Shown: piece by piece, positions 1 through 6,874 of the stretch
How positions within the stretch are numbered: the first letter of the stretch is position 1
Layout: each line of letters starts with the position of its first letter
Position numbers and translations under genes: made by a program
Notes under the pieces: generated by a model
Seen by the model: the letters and a program-made list of their open reading frames with translations, nothing else
Databases searched by the model: none
What the model was told of the DNA's origin: nothing
Origin: Candidatus Roizmanbacteria bacterium UBA6242
GTDB lineage: Bacteria > Patescibacteriota > Microgenomatia > UBA1406 > GWC2-37-13
Length of the DNA stretch: 14,290 nt
NCBI GenBank assembly: GCA_002440905.1
Contig: DJWA01000006.1
Location: 642-14,931, forward strand
Reading direction: 5' to 3'

Positions 1-1590
1 AAAAACGTTAGGAAAAACGGAGAAATTTACTACGCTCTTCTTAATATCTCCCCAATTTTTAACAAAGAACGGAAACTGGTTGGTTTTATAGCCGCCGAAG
101 AAGATATTACACGGATCAAAAACCTGACGACCGAATTGGCGGAACAAAGATCGTTTCTTAGAAAGATAATTGACACCGAGCCCCACCTTTTATTTGCCAA
201 AGATTGGGATGGCAGGTTCACGCTTGCCAATAAGGCAGTAGCCGCGGTATACGGCACCACCCCTGATAAACTACTGGGCAAATCGGATTCCGATTTCAAT
301 CCCAATAAAGAAGAAGTCGAACATTTTCTCAAAGACGATCGCGAAGTTATGACTAGCGAAAAACCCAAACTTATCGTCGAGGAACCTGTGACCAATACCA
401 AATCCGGAGAAACCAGATGGTATCAAACAATAAAAATCCCGCTTATCCTAACCAACAAGCCCAAACAAATTCTGGGGGTAGCCACTGATATTACCGACCG
501 GAAACGCTATGAAGAAATAATTGAAGTAGAAAAAAAGAAGGACGACGTTATTCTTGACAGCATCGGAGAAGGCCTAATCGTCACCGACAAGGACGGAGTT
601 ATTACCCTTATGAACCAGGTAGCCGAAAAATTGATAGGCTGGAAACTGGAAGAACTGAAAGGCAAGAAAATGATTGATTATATCAATGTTACCGATGAAG
701 TTGGGACACCTATAAAGCCGGAAAAAAGAGCCCTTTTACGCGTTATGAAAACTGGCAAAACCGTCAACATTCAAAACCATTATTACATCCGAAAAAATAA
801 AACAAAATTCCCGATTGCCGCTGTCATTACTCCAATAGTTGTGAACCGGAAGATTATTGGAACAATCGAGGTATTCCGCGATATTACCCGAGATCTTGAG
901 ATTAATCGCGCTAAGACCGAATTCGTTTCAATTGCCGCCCATCAACTTCGCTCGCCGTTGACAAGTATTGGTTGGCATTCGGAATTACTGCTCTCCGATA
1001 AGGAACTTTCTCCGGAAAAAAAAGCAATTTATCTTGGTGAGATTATATTGGCAAACCACCGGATGATCCAACTCGTGGATGCGCTCCTTCACGTTTCGCG
1101 GATCGAGCTTGGCACTTTTACAATGAAACCCGAAAAAACTGACCTCATTAAGGTGATTTCCGAAGTCATCAAAGAAATAAACCCCGACACGATAAAAAAT
1201 AATTTGACGATAACCCGTGAATTCCAAAAAAATGAAATTTTTGGGATGACCGACCCGAACCTTTACAGAATAATTGTCCAAAATCTATTAACCAATGCCA
1301 TCAAGTACAGTCACCCGGGAACTACAATAAGAGTTATAGTTAAGGTGAATGATAAGGATAATCTCATACTTTCAGTTATCAATAGTGGAATCGGGATAGA
1401 TAAGGAGGATAGGGATAAAATATTTTCCAAGTTTTTCCGGGCGGAAAAAGCCAAACTTTTGGATATCCAAGGTAATGGCCTGGGTCTTTATATAATTAAA
1501 TCGATTCTTGACAGAATGAAAGGAAAAATATGGTTTGAATCTGAAGGCAATCTGACCCGTTTTAAGGTTTCATTAAAAATTAAAAGTTGA
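1..1590 (+). CDS. PAS-domain sensor histidine kinase, 5' end outside the window
   Basis: The reading frame is open from base 1, so the gene starts upstream; the TTG at 136 is an in-frame internal codon and not the start. 529 residues are visible. Residues 1-43 are the tail of one PAS/PAC unit (ending EEDITRIKNL), about 50-170 are a second PAS (ending VATDITDRKR) and about 178-300 a third (ending RDITRD). The HisKA H-box follows with phospho-acceptor His at visible residue 314 (AAHQLRSPL, codon 940-942). The HATPase domain has an N-box (NLLTNAIKYS), a G1 box (NSGIGI) and a G2 box (GNGLGLYI). No membrane segment lies in the visible part, so it may sense a cytoplasmic cue or carry its input domain upstream. 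It autophosphorylates and most likely passes phosphate to the single-domain regulator 9 nt downstream. Recognition as a kinase is secure; the signal is unknown. Confidence 0.95.
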   Translation, partial: KNVRKNGEIYYALLNISPIFNKERKLVGFIAAEEDITRIKNLTTELAEQRSFLRKIIDTEPHLLFAKDWDGRFTLANKAVAAVYGTTPDKLLGKSDSDFNPNKEEVEHFLKDDREVMTSEKPKLIVEEPVTNTKSGETRWYQTIKIPLILTNKPKQILGVATDITDRKRYEEIIEVEKKKDDVILDSIGEGLIVTDKDGVITLMNQVAEKLIGWKLEELKGKKMIDYINVTDEVGTPIKPEKRALLRVMKTGKTVNIQNHYYIRKNKTKFPIAAVITPIVVNRKIIGTIEVFRDITRDLEINRAKTEFVSIAAHQLRSPLTSIGWHSELLLSDKELSPEKKAIYLGEIILANHRMIQLVDALLHVSRIELGTFTMKPEKTDLIKVISEVIKEINPDTIKNNLTITREFQKNEIFGMTDPNLYRIIVQNLLTNAIKYSHPGTTIRVIVKVNDKDNLILSVINSGIGIDKEDRDKIFSKFFRAEKAKLLDIQGNGLGLYIIKSILDRMKGKIWFESEGNLTRFKVSLKIKS

Positions 1591-1599
1591 TGTATAAAT

Positions 1600-1989
1600 A
1601 TGGAAAACGAAAAAAAAGTCTTGATGGTAGTTGAGGATGAAGCTGGATTAAGGAATGTTCTTAAAGACCGGTTCCTCAAGGAAAACTTCACCGTTTTGGA
1701 AGCGGAAAACGGCGAAGAGGGACTCGAGCTTGCTTTAAATAAATCGCCCGAATTGATCATCTTGGATTTACTAATGCCCAAGCTCGACGGAATGATGATG
1801 CTCAAAAACTTGCGTAAAAGCGGTGAATATGGCAAGAACGTCCGGGTTATAATCTTAACCAATCTTGACGCGAACGATAAAATCATCCACGAGGTCACAA
1901 ATACCCAGCCGACCTATTATCTGATTAAATCTAATGTCAAGCTTGATGAAATAGTTGAAAAAGTCAAGGAATTAATGAATAATAAATAG
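1600..1989 (+). CDS. Single-domain response regulator (CheY-like receiver)
   Basis: 129 residues forming one receiver domain with no output domain. The acidic pair is E12/D13, the phospho-acceptor D56 (LIILDLLMPKLDG), the switch residue T87 (ILTN) and the conserved lysine K110. K110 is followed by Ser (LIKSN) rather than the usual Pro. The gene begins 9 nt after the kinase stop and ends 3 nt before the cyclophilin start, so the three are probably one transcript. A receiver-only protein works by protein contact or as a step in a phosphorelay, so the final output of this pathway is not visible here. No clear Shine-Dalgarno precedes the ATG, which suggests translation coupled to the kinase. Confidence 0.93.
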   Translation: MENEKKVLMVVEDEAGLRNVLKDRFLKENFTVLEAENGEEGLELALNKSPELIILDLLMPKLDGMMMLKNLRKSGEYGKNVRVIILTNLDANDKIIHEVTNTQPTYYLIKSNVKLDEIVEKVKELMNNK

Positions 1990-1992
1990 ATT

Positions 1993-2613
1993 ATGATCAA
2001 GAAGTTTTTAATCTTTGTTACGATAGTCGGCCTATTAACAATTGGATATTTTGTATACACAAACAGAACAAAAAACACTATGAAGAAAGACAGCGCTTCT
2101 GCAAACAAGTTACCCTTTAAACTCGTTGATAAAAACAAGAAATATCAAGCGGTTATGGAAACAACCGAAGGAACAATAGTGATCGAACTTTTTGCCGACA
2201 AAACACCCGTCACGGTCAGTAACTTCGTCTCTTTGGCAAAAAGAGGATTTTATAACGACACATCATTCCATCGAGTCATTGAAAACTTTATGATCCAAGG
2301 CGGCGACCCCAAGGGCGACGGGACCGGAGGGCCGGGATACCGGTTTGCCGATGAACCGTTTGAAGGTGAGTATACAAGAGGAACGGTAGCGATGGCCAAC
2401 GCCGGACCCGATACCAACGGTAGCCAGTTTTTCATCATGCATAAAGATTATCCCCTGCCAAAAAATTACATCATCTTCGGACGGGTTGTTGAAGGAATCG
2501 AGGTTGTCGATACCCTGGCAACCGCTGAAGTATCGGTCAATCCCAATACCGGGGAAAATTCTTCCCCCGTCAGTATTGAGCGGATTCTCAAGGTTTCGGT
2601 CAAGGAGCTTTAG
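1993..2613 (+). CDS. Membrane-anchored cyclophilin-type peptidyl-prolyl isomerase
   Basis: 206 residues. The N-terminus is a positively charged start followed by a hydrophobic helix (about residues 4-22), without an obvious signal-peptidase site, so it is probably a signal anchor that places the enzyme on the outer face of the membrane. The cyclophilin domain spans about 50-205, with the active-site Arg motif FHRVIENFMIQGGDP, the GTVAMANAG strand and GSQFFIMH, all characteristic of the family. The loop that carries Trp in human cyclophilin A reads YPLPKNYIIFGRV here, without Trp, as in many bacterial homologues. The expected role is cis-trans isomerisation of Xaa-Pro bonds in exported proteins. 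It lies 3 nt after the response regulator gene, so the isomerase may be made together with the sensor system. Confidence 0.93.
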   Translation: MIKKFLIFVTIVGLLTIGYFVYTNRTKNTMKKDSASANKLPFKLVDKNKKYQAVMETTEGTIVIELFADKTPVTVSNFVSLAKRGFYNDTSFHRVIENFMIQGGDPKGDGTGGPGYRFADEPFEGEYTRGTVAMANAGPDTNGSQFFIMHKDYPLPKNYIIFGRVVEGIEVVDTLATAEVSVNPNTGENSSPVSIERILKVSVKEL

Positions 2614-2727
2614 TCAATCGGTTCTTTTTTTATGACCTTGGACCAATCCGTTTAACATACGTGAGTCGTTAATTTATTTTACGATTATTAACAGACCGTT
2701 AGATTGAAGTAATAGAAACACAATAAG

Positions 2728-3963
2728 TTATGGGTTTTTTCTGTTTACCGGAAGTTCCATCGTAAAGGTCGTCCCGAAGTTAGGGATACTCTCAACCCTG
2801 ACGTCGCCGCCGTGTGATTTGGCGATCATCCGGGTAAGGTAGAGTCCGACACCCAACCCTTTCTTATATCCCTGGACCGCTTTCGGTCTTTCAAACGGTC
2901 TGAAAAGAATCCGCTGGTCTTCGCGTGATATGCCTATCCCGTGGTCTTTAATTATGAATTTGGCGGTCTTTCCTCTGTTTGTTATCTTGATGTTGATCGG
3001 TTTATTTTTTCCATACTTTATCGCGTTTGAGAATAAATTGGTAACCGCCTGTTCGATCCTGGTTTTATCCCATTCACCAATAACTTCACCCTCGGATTCA
3101 ATTTTGACTGCGTATTTTTCTTTCTTCAACCATTCTGAAAAACTTTCCTTGACGTTTTCTGTCGTTTTCACAAGATCCATTTTCTGATAATCGAGACTCA
3201 TCTTACCTGTTGTCATTAGGGACACATTCAAAAGGTCGTTGATCATTGTCGATAGCCACCTGATTTGGTCCTGGGCGTTTTGCAGAACTTTCATCAGTTC
3301 CGAAACGGAAAAATGGGCCAAAGAAACATTTTTGACGCTGTTGAGCATGTTATTTAGTTTAAGAAGCATTGAGGTCAGAGGCGTCTTGAGTTCGTGGGAA
3401 GCGATTGTCAAAAACTGGTCGCGCGCCTTAATCTCGTTTAGTGCCTTCGTGTACTCTTCATATATCTCATGGAAGGTTCGGGCATAGATCCTTTCCTTTT
3501 CTTTCAAATAAAGGGTTTCATCCCGGTTTCTGGCCCAGGAAAACATCAAGCTCAAGAGAACGGTTGTTATTAGAAGCATCCCCGATCGGAATAGGAGCGA
3601 GGCACTTATTCCATCACCTGTTACGTATTGGCTTATAAATAGATTGCCAACAATCGTTGCAGAAACGGTAATAACTCCACCGGCAACACCTCCGAACCAA
3701 GCGCTCACCGAACCTATAGTTACATAAGTCAAATAAAGTAGACTCCGATCAACGGCATTTCCAAGTCCAAGACTCAATGCAAAGTTGACCGCTCCGAAGA
3801 AAATAGGCACGATGTAGGTAAAAATCACCATTTTTAATTTTTCAAGATCAACGTCGCCCATACCGATTTTCCTAAAAATCCATAGAGGCTTATATTTTTC
3901 GGAGAATTTATATAGTTCGTCAAGATTTTTACCTGTCCTTGTAGGATCCTTTTCCATAGCCAT
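2728..3963 (-). CDS. Membrane sensor histidine kinase, partner of the divergent OmpR-type regulator
   Basis: 411 residues. A soluble stretch of about 43 residues precedes several hydrophobic segments (about 44-68, 76-110 and 123-143), a compact multi-helix membrane sensor with almost no external loop. A short coiled-coil-like linker (about 148-180) leads to HisKA with His190 (ASHELKTPL). The HATPase domain shows NLFSNAIKYG, DHGIGI and GLGVGLYL. There is no HAMP or PAS domain. With so little extracytoplasmic sequence, it probably senses something in or at the membrane, or inside the cell. Two in-frame ATGs lie two codons apart (3963 and 3957); I use the outer one, but neither has a Shine-Dalgarno. 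The gene is divergent from the regulator at 4050 with 86 bp between, and the pairing is inferred from that arrangement. Confidence 0.93.
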   Translation of the reverse strand: MAMEKDPTRTGKNLDELYKFSEKYKPLWIFRKIGMGDVDLEKLKMVIFTYIVPIFFGAVNFALSLGLGNAVDRSLLYLTYVTIGSVSAWFGGVAGGVITVSATIVGNLFISQYVTGDGISASLLFRSGMLLITTVLLSLMFSWARNRDETLYLKEKERIYARTFHEIYEEYTKALNEIKARDQFLTIASHELKTPLTSMLLKLNNMLNSVKNVSLAHFSVSELMKVLQNAQDQIRWLSTMINDLLNVSLMTTGKMSLDYQKMDLVKTTENVKESFSEWLKKEKYAVKIESEGEVIGEWDKTRIEQAVTNLFSNAIKYGKNKPINIKITNRGKTAKFIIKDHGIGISREDQRILFRPFERPKAVQGYKKGLGVGLYLTRMIAKSHGGDVRVESIPNFGTTFTMELPVNRKNP

Positions 3964-4017
3964 TTCTTACAATATTTTTACACTACTCCACTACAATCTA
4001 ATTGTTACCTATTGTAT

Positions 4018-4023
4018 TATAAT
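4018..4023 (+). promoter_or_regulatory. Candidate -10 box for the OmpR-type regulator gene
   Basis: A perfect TATAAT lies 26 nt before the ATG at 4050, predicting a start of transcription near 4030. No good -35 hexamer sits 16-18 nt upstream (the best candidates, around 3992-3997, match poorly), so the promoter may be weak or activator-dependent. The adjacent repeat at 4025-4044 fits that idea. Confidence 0.45.
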
Positions 4024-4024
4024 T

Positions 4025-4044
4025 AACTTGTACAAGTTTTGTAC
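4025..4044 (+). promoter_or_regulatory. Candidate OmpR-family operator: direct repeat plus palindrome
   Basis: TTGTAC occurs at 4028-4033 and again at 4039-4044, a direct repeat with an exact 11-bp period. That spacing is typical of tandem half-sites for OmpR/PhoB-type regulators. The first copy sits inside a perfect 14-bp palindrome, 4025-4038. The site is between a kinase gene and an OmpR-type regulator gene, so autoregulation is the natural reading. Its position at or just past the predicted transcription start would suit repression of the regulator gene. Confidence 0.45.
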
Positions 4045-4049
4045 TAGAA

Positions 4050-4721
4050 ATGCTTAAAACAATTCTCGTCGTTGAAGATGAGAAGGACATAAGAGAGTCA
4101 CTCAAAAAATCTTTAACGGAAAATAACTATGTGGTTGAGGTCGCCTCAGACGGCGCCGAAGCTCTCGCTTTAGTTGAAGAGAAAACTCCCGATCTGGTAA
4201 TCCTTGATCTCGGGCTTCCGAAAATTTCCGGTGAGAGCGTTCTTCAGGAAATCAAAAAGGGATATCCCACTATACCTGTAATCATTCTTTCGGCCAAGTC
4301 AACAAGCTCCGACATCGTGACCGGCTTCAATCTTGGTGCCGATAACTACGTCCCCAAGCCTTTCATTATCGAAGAGCTACTGGCTAGGATCAAAGCCCGC
4401 TTCAACGCCATGGGCGATGGTCGGTTTAAACTCAAGGTCGCCGATCTTGAACTAAACAACGATACCAAAGAAGTTAAGCGTGGTGGCAAACTCATAAACC
4501 TTACTCCCAAAGAGTTTGAACTTCTCCACTACCTTATGTCAAATACCGGAAGAGTATTATCAAGAGAAGCAATTCTTAATAAAGTCTGGCTCTATTCCCC
4601 GGACATCGAGTCCCGGGTAGTTGACGTTTATATCGGTTACCTGAGACGCAAGATCGACTACCGACAGAAAAAGAAACTTATTCATTCCATACGCGGTTTC
4701 GGCTACTCAATTAAAGCCTAA
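4050..4721 (+). CDS. OmpR/PhoB-family response regulator with winged-helix output
   Basis: 223 residues. The receiver domain covers about 1-120, with E9/D10, phospho-acceptor D53 (LVILDLGLPKISG), S81 and K103 (VPKPF). The usual GADDY motif reads GADNY here. The C-terminal winged helix (about 128-223) has the family signatures LTPKEFELLHYL, GRVLSREAIL, the recognition-helix region RVVDVYIGYLRRKI and the wing motif IRGFGY. It should bind DNA as a dimer after phosphorylation, most likely by the divergent kinase at 2728-3963. The gene appears monocistronic: a small hairpin overlaps its stop codon and the next gene has its own TATAAT. A target may be the repeat just before its own start. Confidence 0.95.
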   Translation: MLKTILVVEDEKDIRESLKKSLTENNYVVEVASDGAEALALVEEKTPDLVILDLGLPKISGESVLQEIKKGYPTIPVIILSAKSTSSDIVTGFNLGADNYVPKPFIIEELLARIKARFNAMGDGRFKLKVADLELNNDTKEVKRGGKLINLTPKEFELLHYLMSNTGRVLSREAILNKVWLYSPDIESRVVDVYIGYLRRKIDYRQKKKLIHSIRGFGYSIKA

Positions 4722-4729
4722 AAAGGCTT
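4714..4729 (+). terminator. Small hairpin overlapping the regulator's stop codon
   Basis: AAGCCT at 4714-4719 pairs with AGGCTT at 4724-4729 across a 4-nt loop; the TAA stop (4719-4721) is inside the hairpin. A T-rich but interrupted tract (ACTATTTTCTTA) follows. The stem has only 6 bp, so termination is plausible but likely inefficient. Confidence 0.4.
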
Positions 4730-4761
4730 ACTATTTTCTTACTTCTTCCTGATTGTTTTAA

Positions 4762-4767
4762 TATAAT
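4762..4767 (+). promoter_or_regulatory. Candidate -10 box for the small exported protein
   Basis: TATAAT lies 22 nt before the ATG at 4790, predicting a leader of about 16 nt. The -35 region is poor (no TTGACA-like hexamer at a 16-18 nt spacing). No Shine-Dalgarno is evident between the box and the ATG. Confidence 0.4.
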
Positions 4768-4789
4768 CCCCCATTAGTATTAATCTCAT

Positions 4790-5218
4790 ATGAAGTACAT
4801 TCTAATTTTTGTGTTTGCGTTGATGCTTTTAGTTTCTACGGTTTCCGCCCAAAGACCCAACCCGGTTTTGGTCGGCCAAAAGACCGAAACAAATAATTCT
4901 TTTGAGATCCAGGGAACAATCACATCTGTCAACGACTCAAGCTTTATAGTCCGCGGAGAACTGGTTGCCGTAACGAGCGAAAATATGGATCGATTCAAAA
5001 GCAATGGACTTATTGATGTCGGTAACTTTGTTACCGTCAAGGGCGAGATAAAAAACAACATTATGATGGCAAAAGACATTTCCAAACTCGGAAAAAATCC
5101 GGAAGCCGAAAGTGACGACATGAAAAAGACGCAGGTTGAAACCATTACAAACCCAGATAACAAAAGCGTCATCAACGGGATTGTCGACGCCATTAAAAAT
5201 ATCCTATCTATCTATTAA
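4790..5218 (+). CDS. Small exported protein with an OB-fold-like (DUF5666-type) domain
   Basis: 142 residues. A clear signal peptide (residues 1-20, hydrophobic core then VSA before Gln21) marks it as exported. The core, about 37-100, is a beta-rich pattern: EIQGTITSVNDSSFIVRG, then VGNFVTVKGEIKNN, then MMAKDISKL. This repeats the theme of small OB-fold domains such as DUF5666, in which a value or cofactor term is modulated by GTI/VxGxI strands. The C-terminal third is charged and then ends in a short amphipathic or hydrophobic helix (about 127-142). No catalytic residues are recognisable. The gene stands alone between the OmpR-type regulator and glnA, with which it is convergent. The fold assignment is by pattern only; the function is unknown. 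Confidence 0.75.
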   Translation: MKYILIFVFALMLLVSTVSAQRPNPVLVGQKTETNNSFEIQGTITSVNDSSFIVRGELVAVTSENMDRFKSNGLIDVGNFVTVKGEIKNNIMMAKDISKLGKNPEAESDDMKKTQVETITNPDNKSVINGIVDAIKNILSIY

Positions 5219-5223
5219 CTCCC

Positions 5224-5263
5224 ATGCCCTCTTATGGTATCTCACGTCGTTACAAGAGGGCAT
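5224..5263. terminator. Bidirectional hairpin between the exported protein gene and glnA
   Basis: ATGCCCTCTT at 5224-5233 is perfectly complementary to AAGAGGGCAT at 5254-5263, a 10-bp stem with a 20-nt loop. It starts 6 nt after the plus-strand stop (5218) and lies 7 nt beyond the minus-strand glnA stop (5270), so it can serve both genes. The following T-tracts are short (TATATTT on the plus side; none on the minus side), and the loop is longer than in most intrinsic terminators. It may therefore act mainly as a 3'-end stabiliser. Confidence 0.6.
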
Positions 5264-5269
5264 TATATT

Positions 5270-6712
5270 TCAGAAATCGTTCCAGAGCATTTGATTATAG
5301 ACTTCGTGGTGATAGAGGACCTCCCCATTTTTGACCTTGGTCCCAAGTTCCTGTGGACTTCTATTAGCGGCCGTTTGCTTCAATTCCAAGTACTTCTTCT
5401 TCAAGTCTTCCCCGAATAACCGACTATTGGACTCGCTGTTTCTAAACTGAGTGATTGCTGACGCCATATTCCCAGGTAGGTATCTCACTCTTGGCCTTTT
5501 GTCCTTATCTTCCTTTCTAACTTCCCCCTCAAACCCGGTTTTGATAAGAGAATACATGACAAGGTATGGATTGGCGTCGGGCCCGACGCTTCTAACCTCT
5601 ATCCGGGCGGATTTCTCGTTGAAAAGCGGGATTCTGACCATGGCTCCCCTATCAACTTCCGAGACCTTTATTTCGTTAGGGGCCTCAAAATGCGGGTCGA
5701 GCCGACGATAGCTGTTGACGCTCGAATTCAAGATTAAACATATGTCATTGGCGTTTCCGAGAATTCTCGTTATAAAATCCCACCCTAACTTCGAAAGGCC
5801 TGCTTGATTTTTTTTGTCATAAAAAAGGTTGCGGCCATTTTTTGATATCGATATATTGGTGTGCATCCCGCTTCCGTTGATGCCGACGATCGGTTTTGGT
5901 AAAAAAGTGGCCGTCATACCCATATTGCGGGCAATCTGCCGGGCAACCAACTTATAGATTTGGATCTGGTCGGCAGCGTTTAAAACTTCCGAATAAGTAT
6001 AGTTAAGCTCAAACTGCGATGGAGCGACTTCGGGGTGGTCCTTTTCATTTTCAAACGCCATCGCTCTTTGAGCTTCAGCGGTCCTGTCTATAAATATCTT
6101 TAGTACGTCGTTCGGGAGCGAATGATAGTATCCTCCATGAGAGGCGACCTTAAATCCGATTCTCTCGTTGAAGTTTTTTTCGGCATCCTCGCCTTCAAGA
6201 AGAAACCCTTCAACCTCGTTGGCAGCCGCCACCGTATATCCTTTTTCCTTATATAGTTTATTGGCATACGATTTAAGCAAACCTCTTGTATCCATCACAT
6301 ATGGCTTATTGTCCCTGTCATAAACCTCGCCCATTATCAATACTTTTCCAGGTCCAAAAACGTCAGAAGGTAACCACCAGAAAGCTCCCCAATCAACTTT
6401 GAGCCTGAGATCCGATTCGGCCTGTCGAGCAAAACCCCTGATTGATGAACCATCAAATGTCAAATTATCGTATGAGGAAAGAAAAAATTTCTTGTCGTAA
6501 TCGAGCATATGAAAGCGGCCTTCAAGATCTGAAAAACCGATTGTTATCGCTTTAAGTAATTTCTCCTTCTTAAGATAGGCGAGATAAAACTGTTTGAGTT
6601 GGGCCTCGGGAGTGCGCGAAAGTCTTTTTCTTTTGGCCTCTAGATTCAGTCTTTCAAGTTCATCGTAGGGAATTTCCAGGAAGTTGCGTAAAGATTTTGG
6701 ATTATTATCCAT
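5270..6712 (-). CDS. glnA: Glutamine synthetase (type I)
   Basis: 480 residues; joins ammonia to glutamate using ATP, the entry point of nitrogen assimilation in the cytoplasm. Signatures in order: FDGSSIRGF (86-94), NEVEGF with metal-ligand glutamates 166/168, the E221 and HPEVAPSQFE region (226-235), TATFLPKP (268-274), NGSGMHTNIS with His284, NSYRRLDPHFEAP (333-345), RIP (360-362) and RIEVR (370-374). All core metal and substrate residues appear present. Oddities: an extra charged N-terminus of about 40 residues; HHEVA replaced by HPEVA; and the loop aligned with the adenylylation Tyr reads VRYLPG, so control by adenylylation is uncertain. The ATG at 6712 has no Shine-Dalgarno. No PII or adenylyltransferase gene is nearby. 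Confidence 0.95.
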   Translation of the reverse strand: MDNNPKSLRNFLEIPYDELERLNLEAKRKRLSRTPEAQLKQFYLAYLKKEKLLKAITIGFSDLEGRFHMLDYDKKFFLSSYDNLTFDGSSIRGFARQAESDLRLKVDWGAFWWLPSDVFGPGKVLIMGEVYDRDNKPYVMDTRGLLKSYANKLYKEKGYTVAAANEVEGFLLEGEDAEKNFNERIGFKVASHGGYYHSLPNDVLKIFIDRTAEAQRAMAFENEKDHPEVAPSQFELNYTYSEVLNAADQIQIYKLVARQIARNMGMTATFLPKPIVGINGSGMHTNISISKNGRNLFYDKKNQAGLSKLGWDFITRILGNANDICLILNSSVNSYRRLDPHFEAPNEIKVSEVDRGAMVRIPLFNEKSARIEVRSVGPDANPYLVMYSLIKTGFEGEVRKEDKDKRPRVRYLPGNMASAITQFRNSESNSRLFGEDLKKKYLELKQTAANRSPQELGTKVKNGEVLYHHEVYNQMLWNDF

Positions 6713-6779
6713 ATTTTTATATTAAATTTATTAATTTTTAACCTAAAATAGATTAGATTTAATATTAAAGATATTAAAC

Positions 6780-6809
6780 ATAATATTCAACAGAATAATA
6801 TTTCGTCAA
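6780..6809 (-). promoter_or_regulatory. Candidate glnA promoter
   Basis: Read on the minus strand, TTGACG (6804-6809) and TATTAT (6780-6785) are separated by 18 nt, a good sigma-70-type match (5 of 6 in each hexamer). It predicts a start near 6773 and an AT-rich leader of about 60 nt. The leader contains the palindrome TTTAATATTAAA (6758-6769). Confidence 0.55.
6781..6800. repeat. Inverted repeat overlapping the glnA -10 region
   Basis: TAATATTC (6781-6788) and GAATAATA (6793-6800) form 8-bp arms with one mismatch around a 4-nt centre. The repeat covers most of the glnA -10 box and ends 10 nt before the iron permease -35 box, so a protein bound here could affect both divergent genes. A nearby 9-bp-period repeat of ATATTAAA (6762-6769, 6771-6778) lies in the glnA leader. 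High AT content means chance is possible. Confidence 0.3.
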
Positions 6810-6810
6810 G

Positions 6811-6839
6811 TTGCATTCCCTTAGATACAGGGTTATAAT
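6811..6839 (+). promoter_or_regulatory. Candidate promoter of the FTR1-type permease gene
   Basis: TTGCAT (6811-6816) and a perfect TATAAT (6834-6839) are separated by 17 nt. The predicted start is near 6846, giving a leader of about 29 nt to the ATG at 6875. It places the GTG at 6860 inside the leader, which supports the ATG as the start. Confidence 0.5.
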
Positions 6840-6874
6840 TTATTTCTAATACACATTTAGTGTTAGTTAAATAT

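Noticed and set aside
136..138. TTG as the start of the first kinase
   Set aside because: The frame is open to base 1 and encodes a PAS/PAC tail, so the gene begins outside the window.
1488..1898. Minus-strand open frame of 136 codons across the kinase/regulator junction
   Set aside because: It is antisense to two clear genes, Ser/Phe/Leu-rich as expected of a shadow, and has no recognisable domain.
2622..2631. T-run after the cyclophilin gene as an intrinsic terminator
   Set aside because: I could not pair a GC-rich stem directly before the T-run; the only nearby inverted repeat (GTTAAT 2668-2673 / ATTAAC 2687-2692) is weak and AT-rich.
6860..6862. GTG as the start of the iron permease
   Set aside because: It lies in the predicted leader; the ATG at 6875 leads directly into the usual FTR1 N-terminus.
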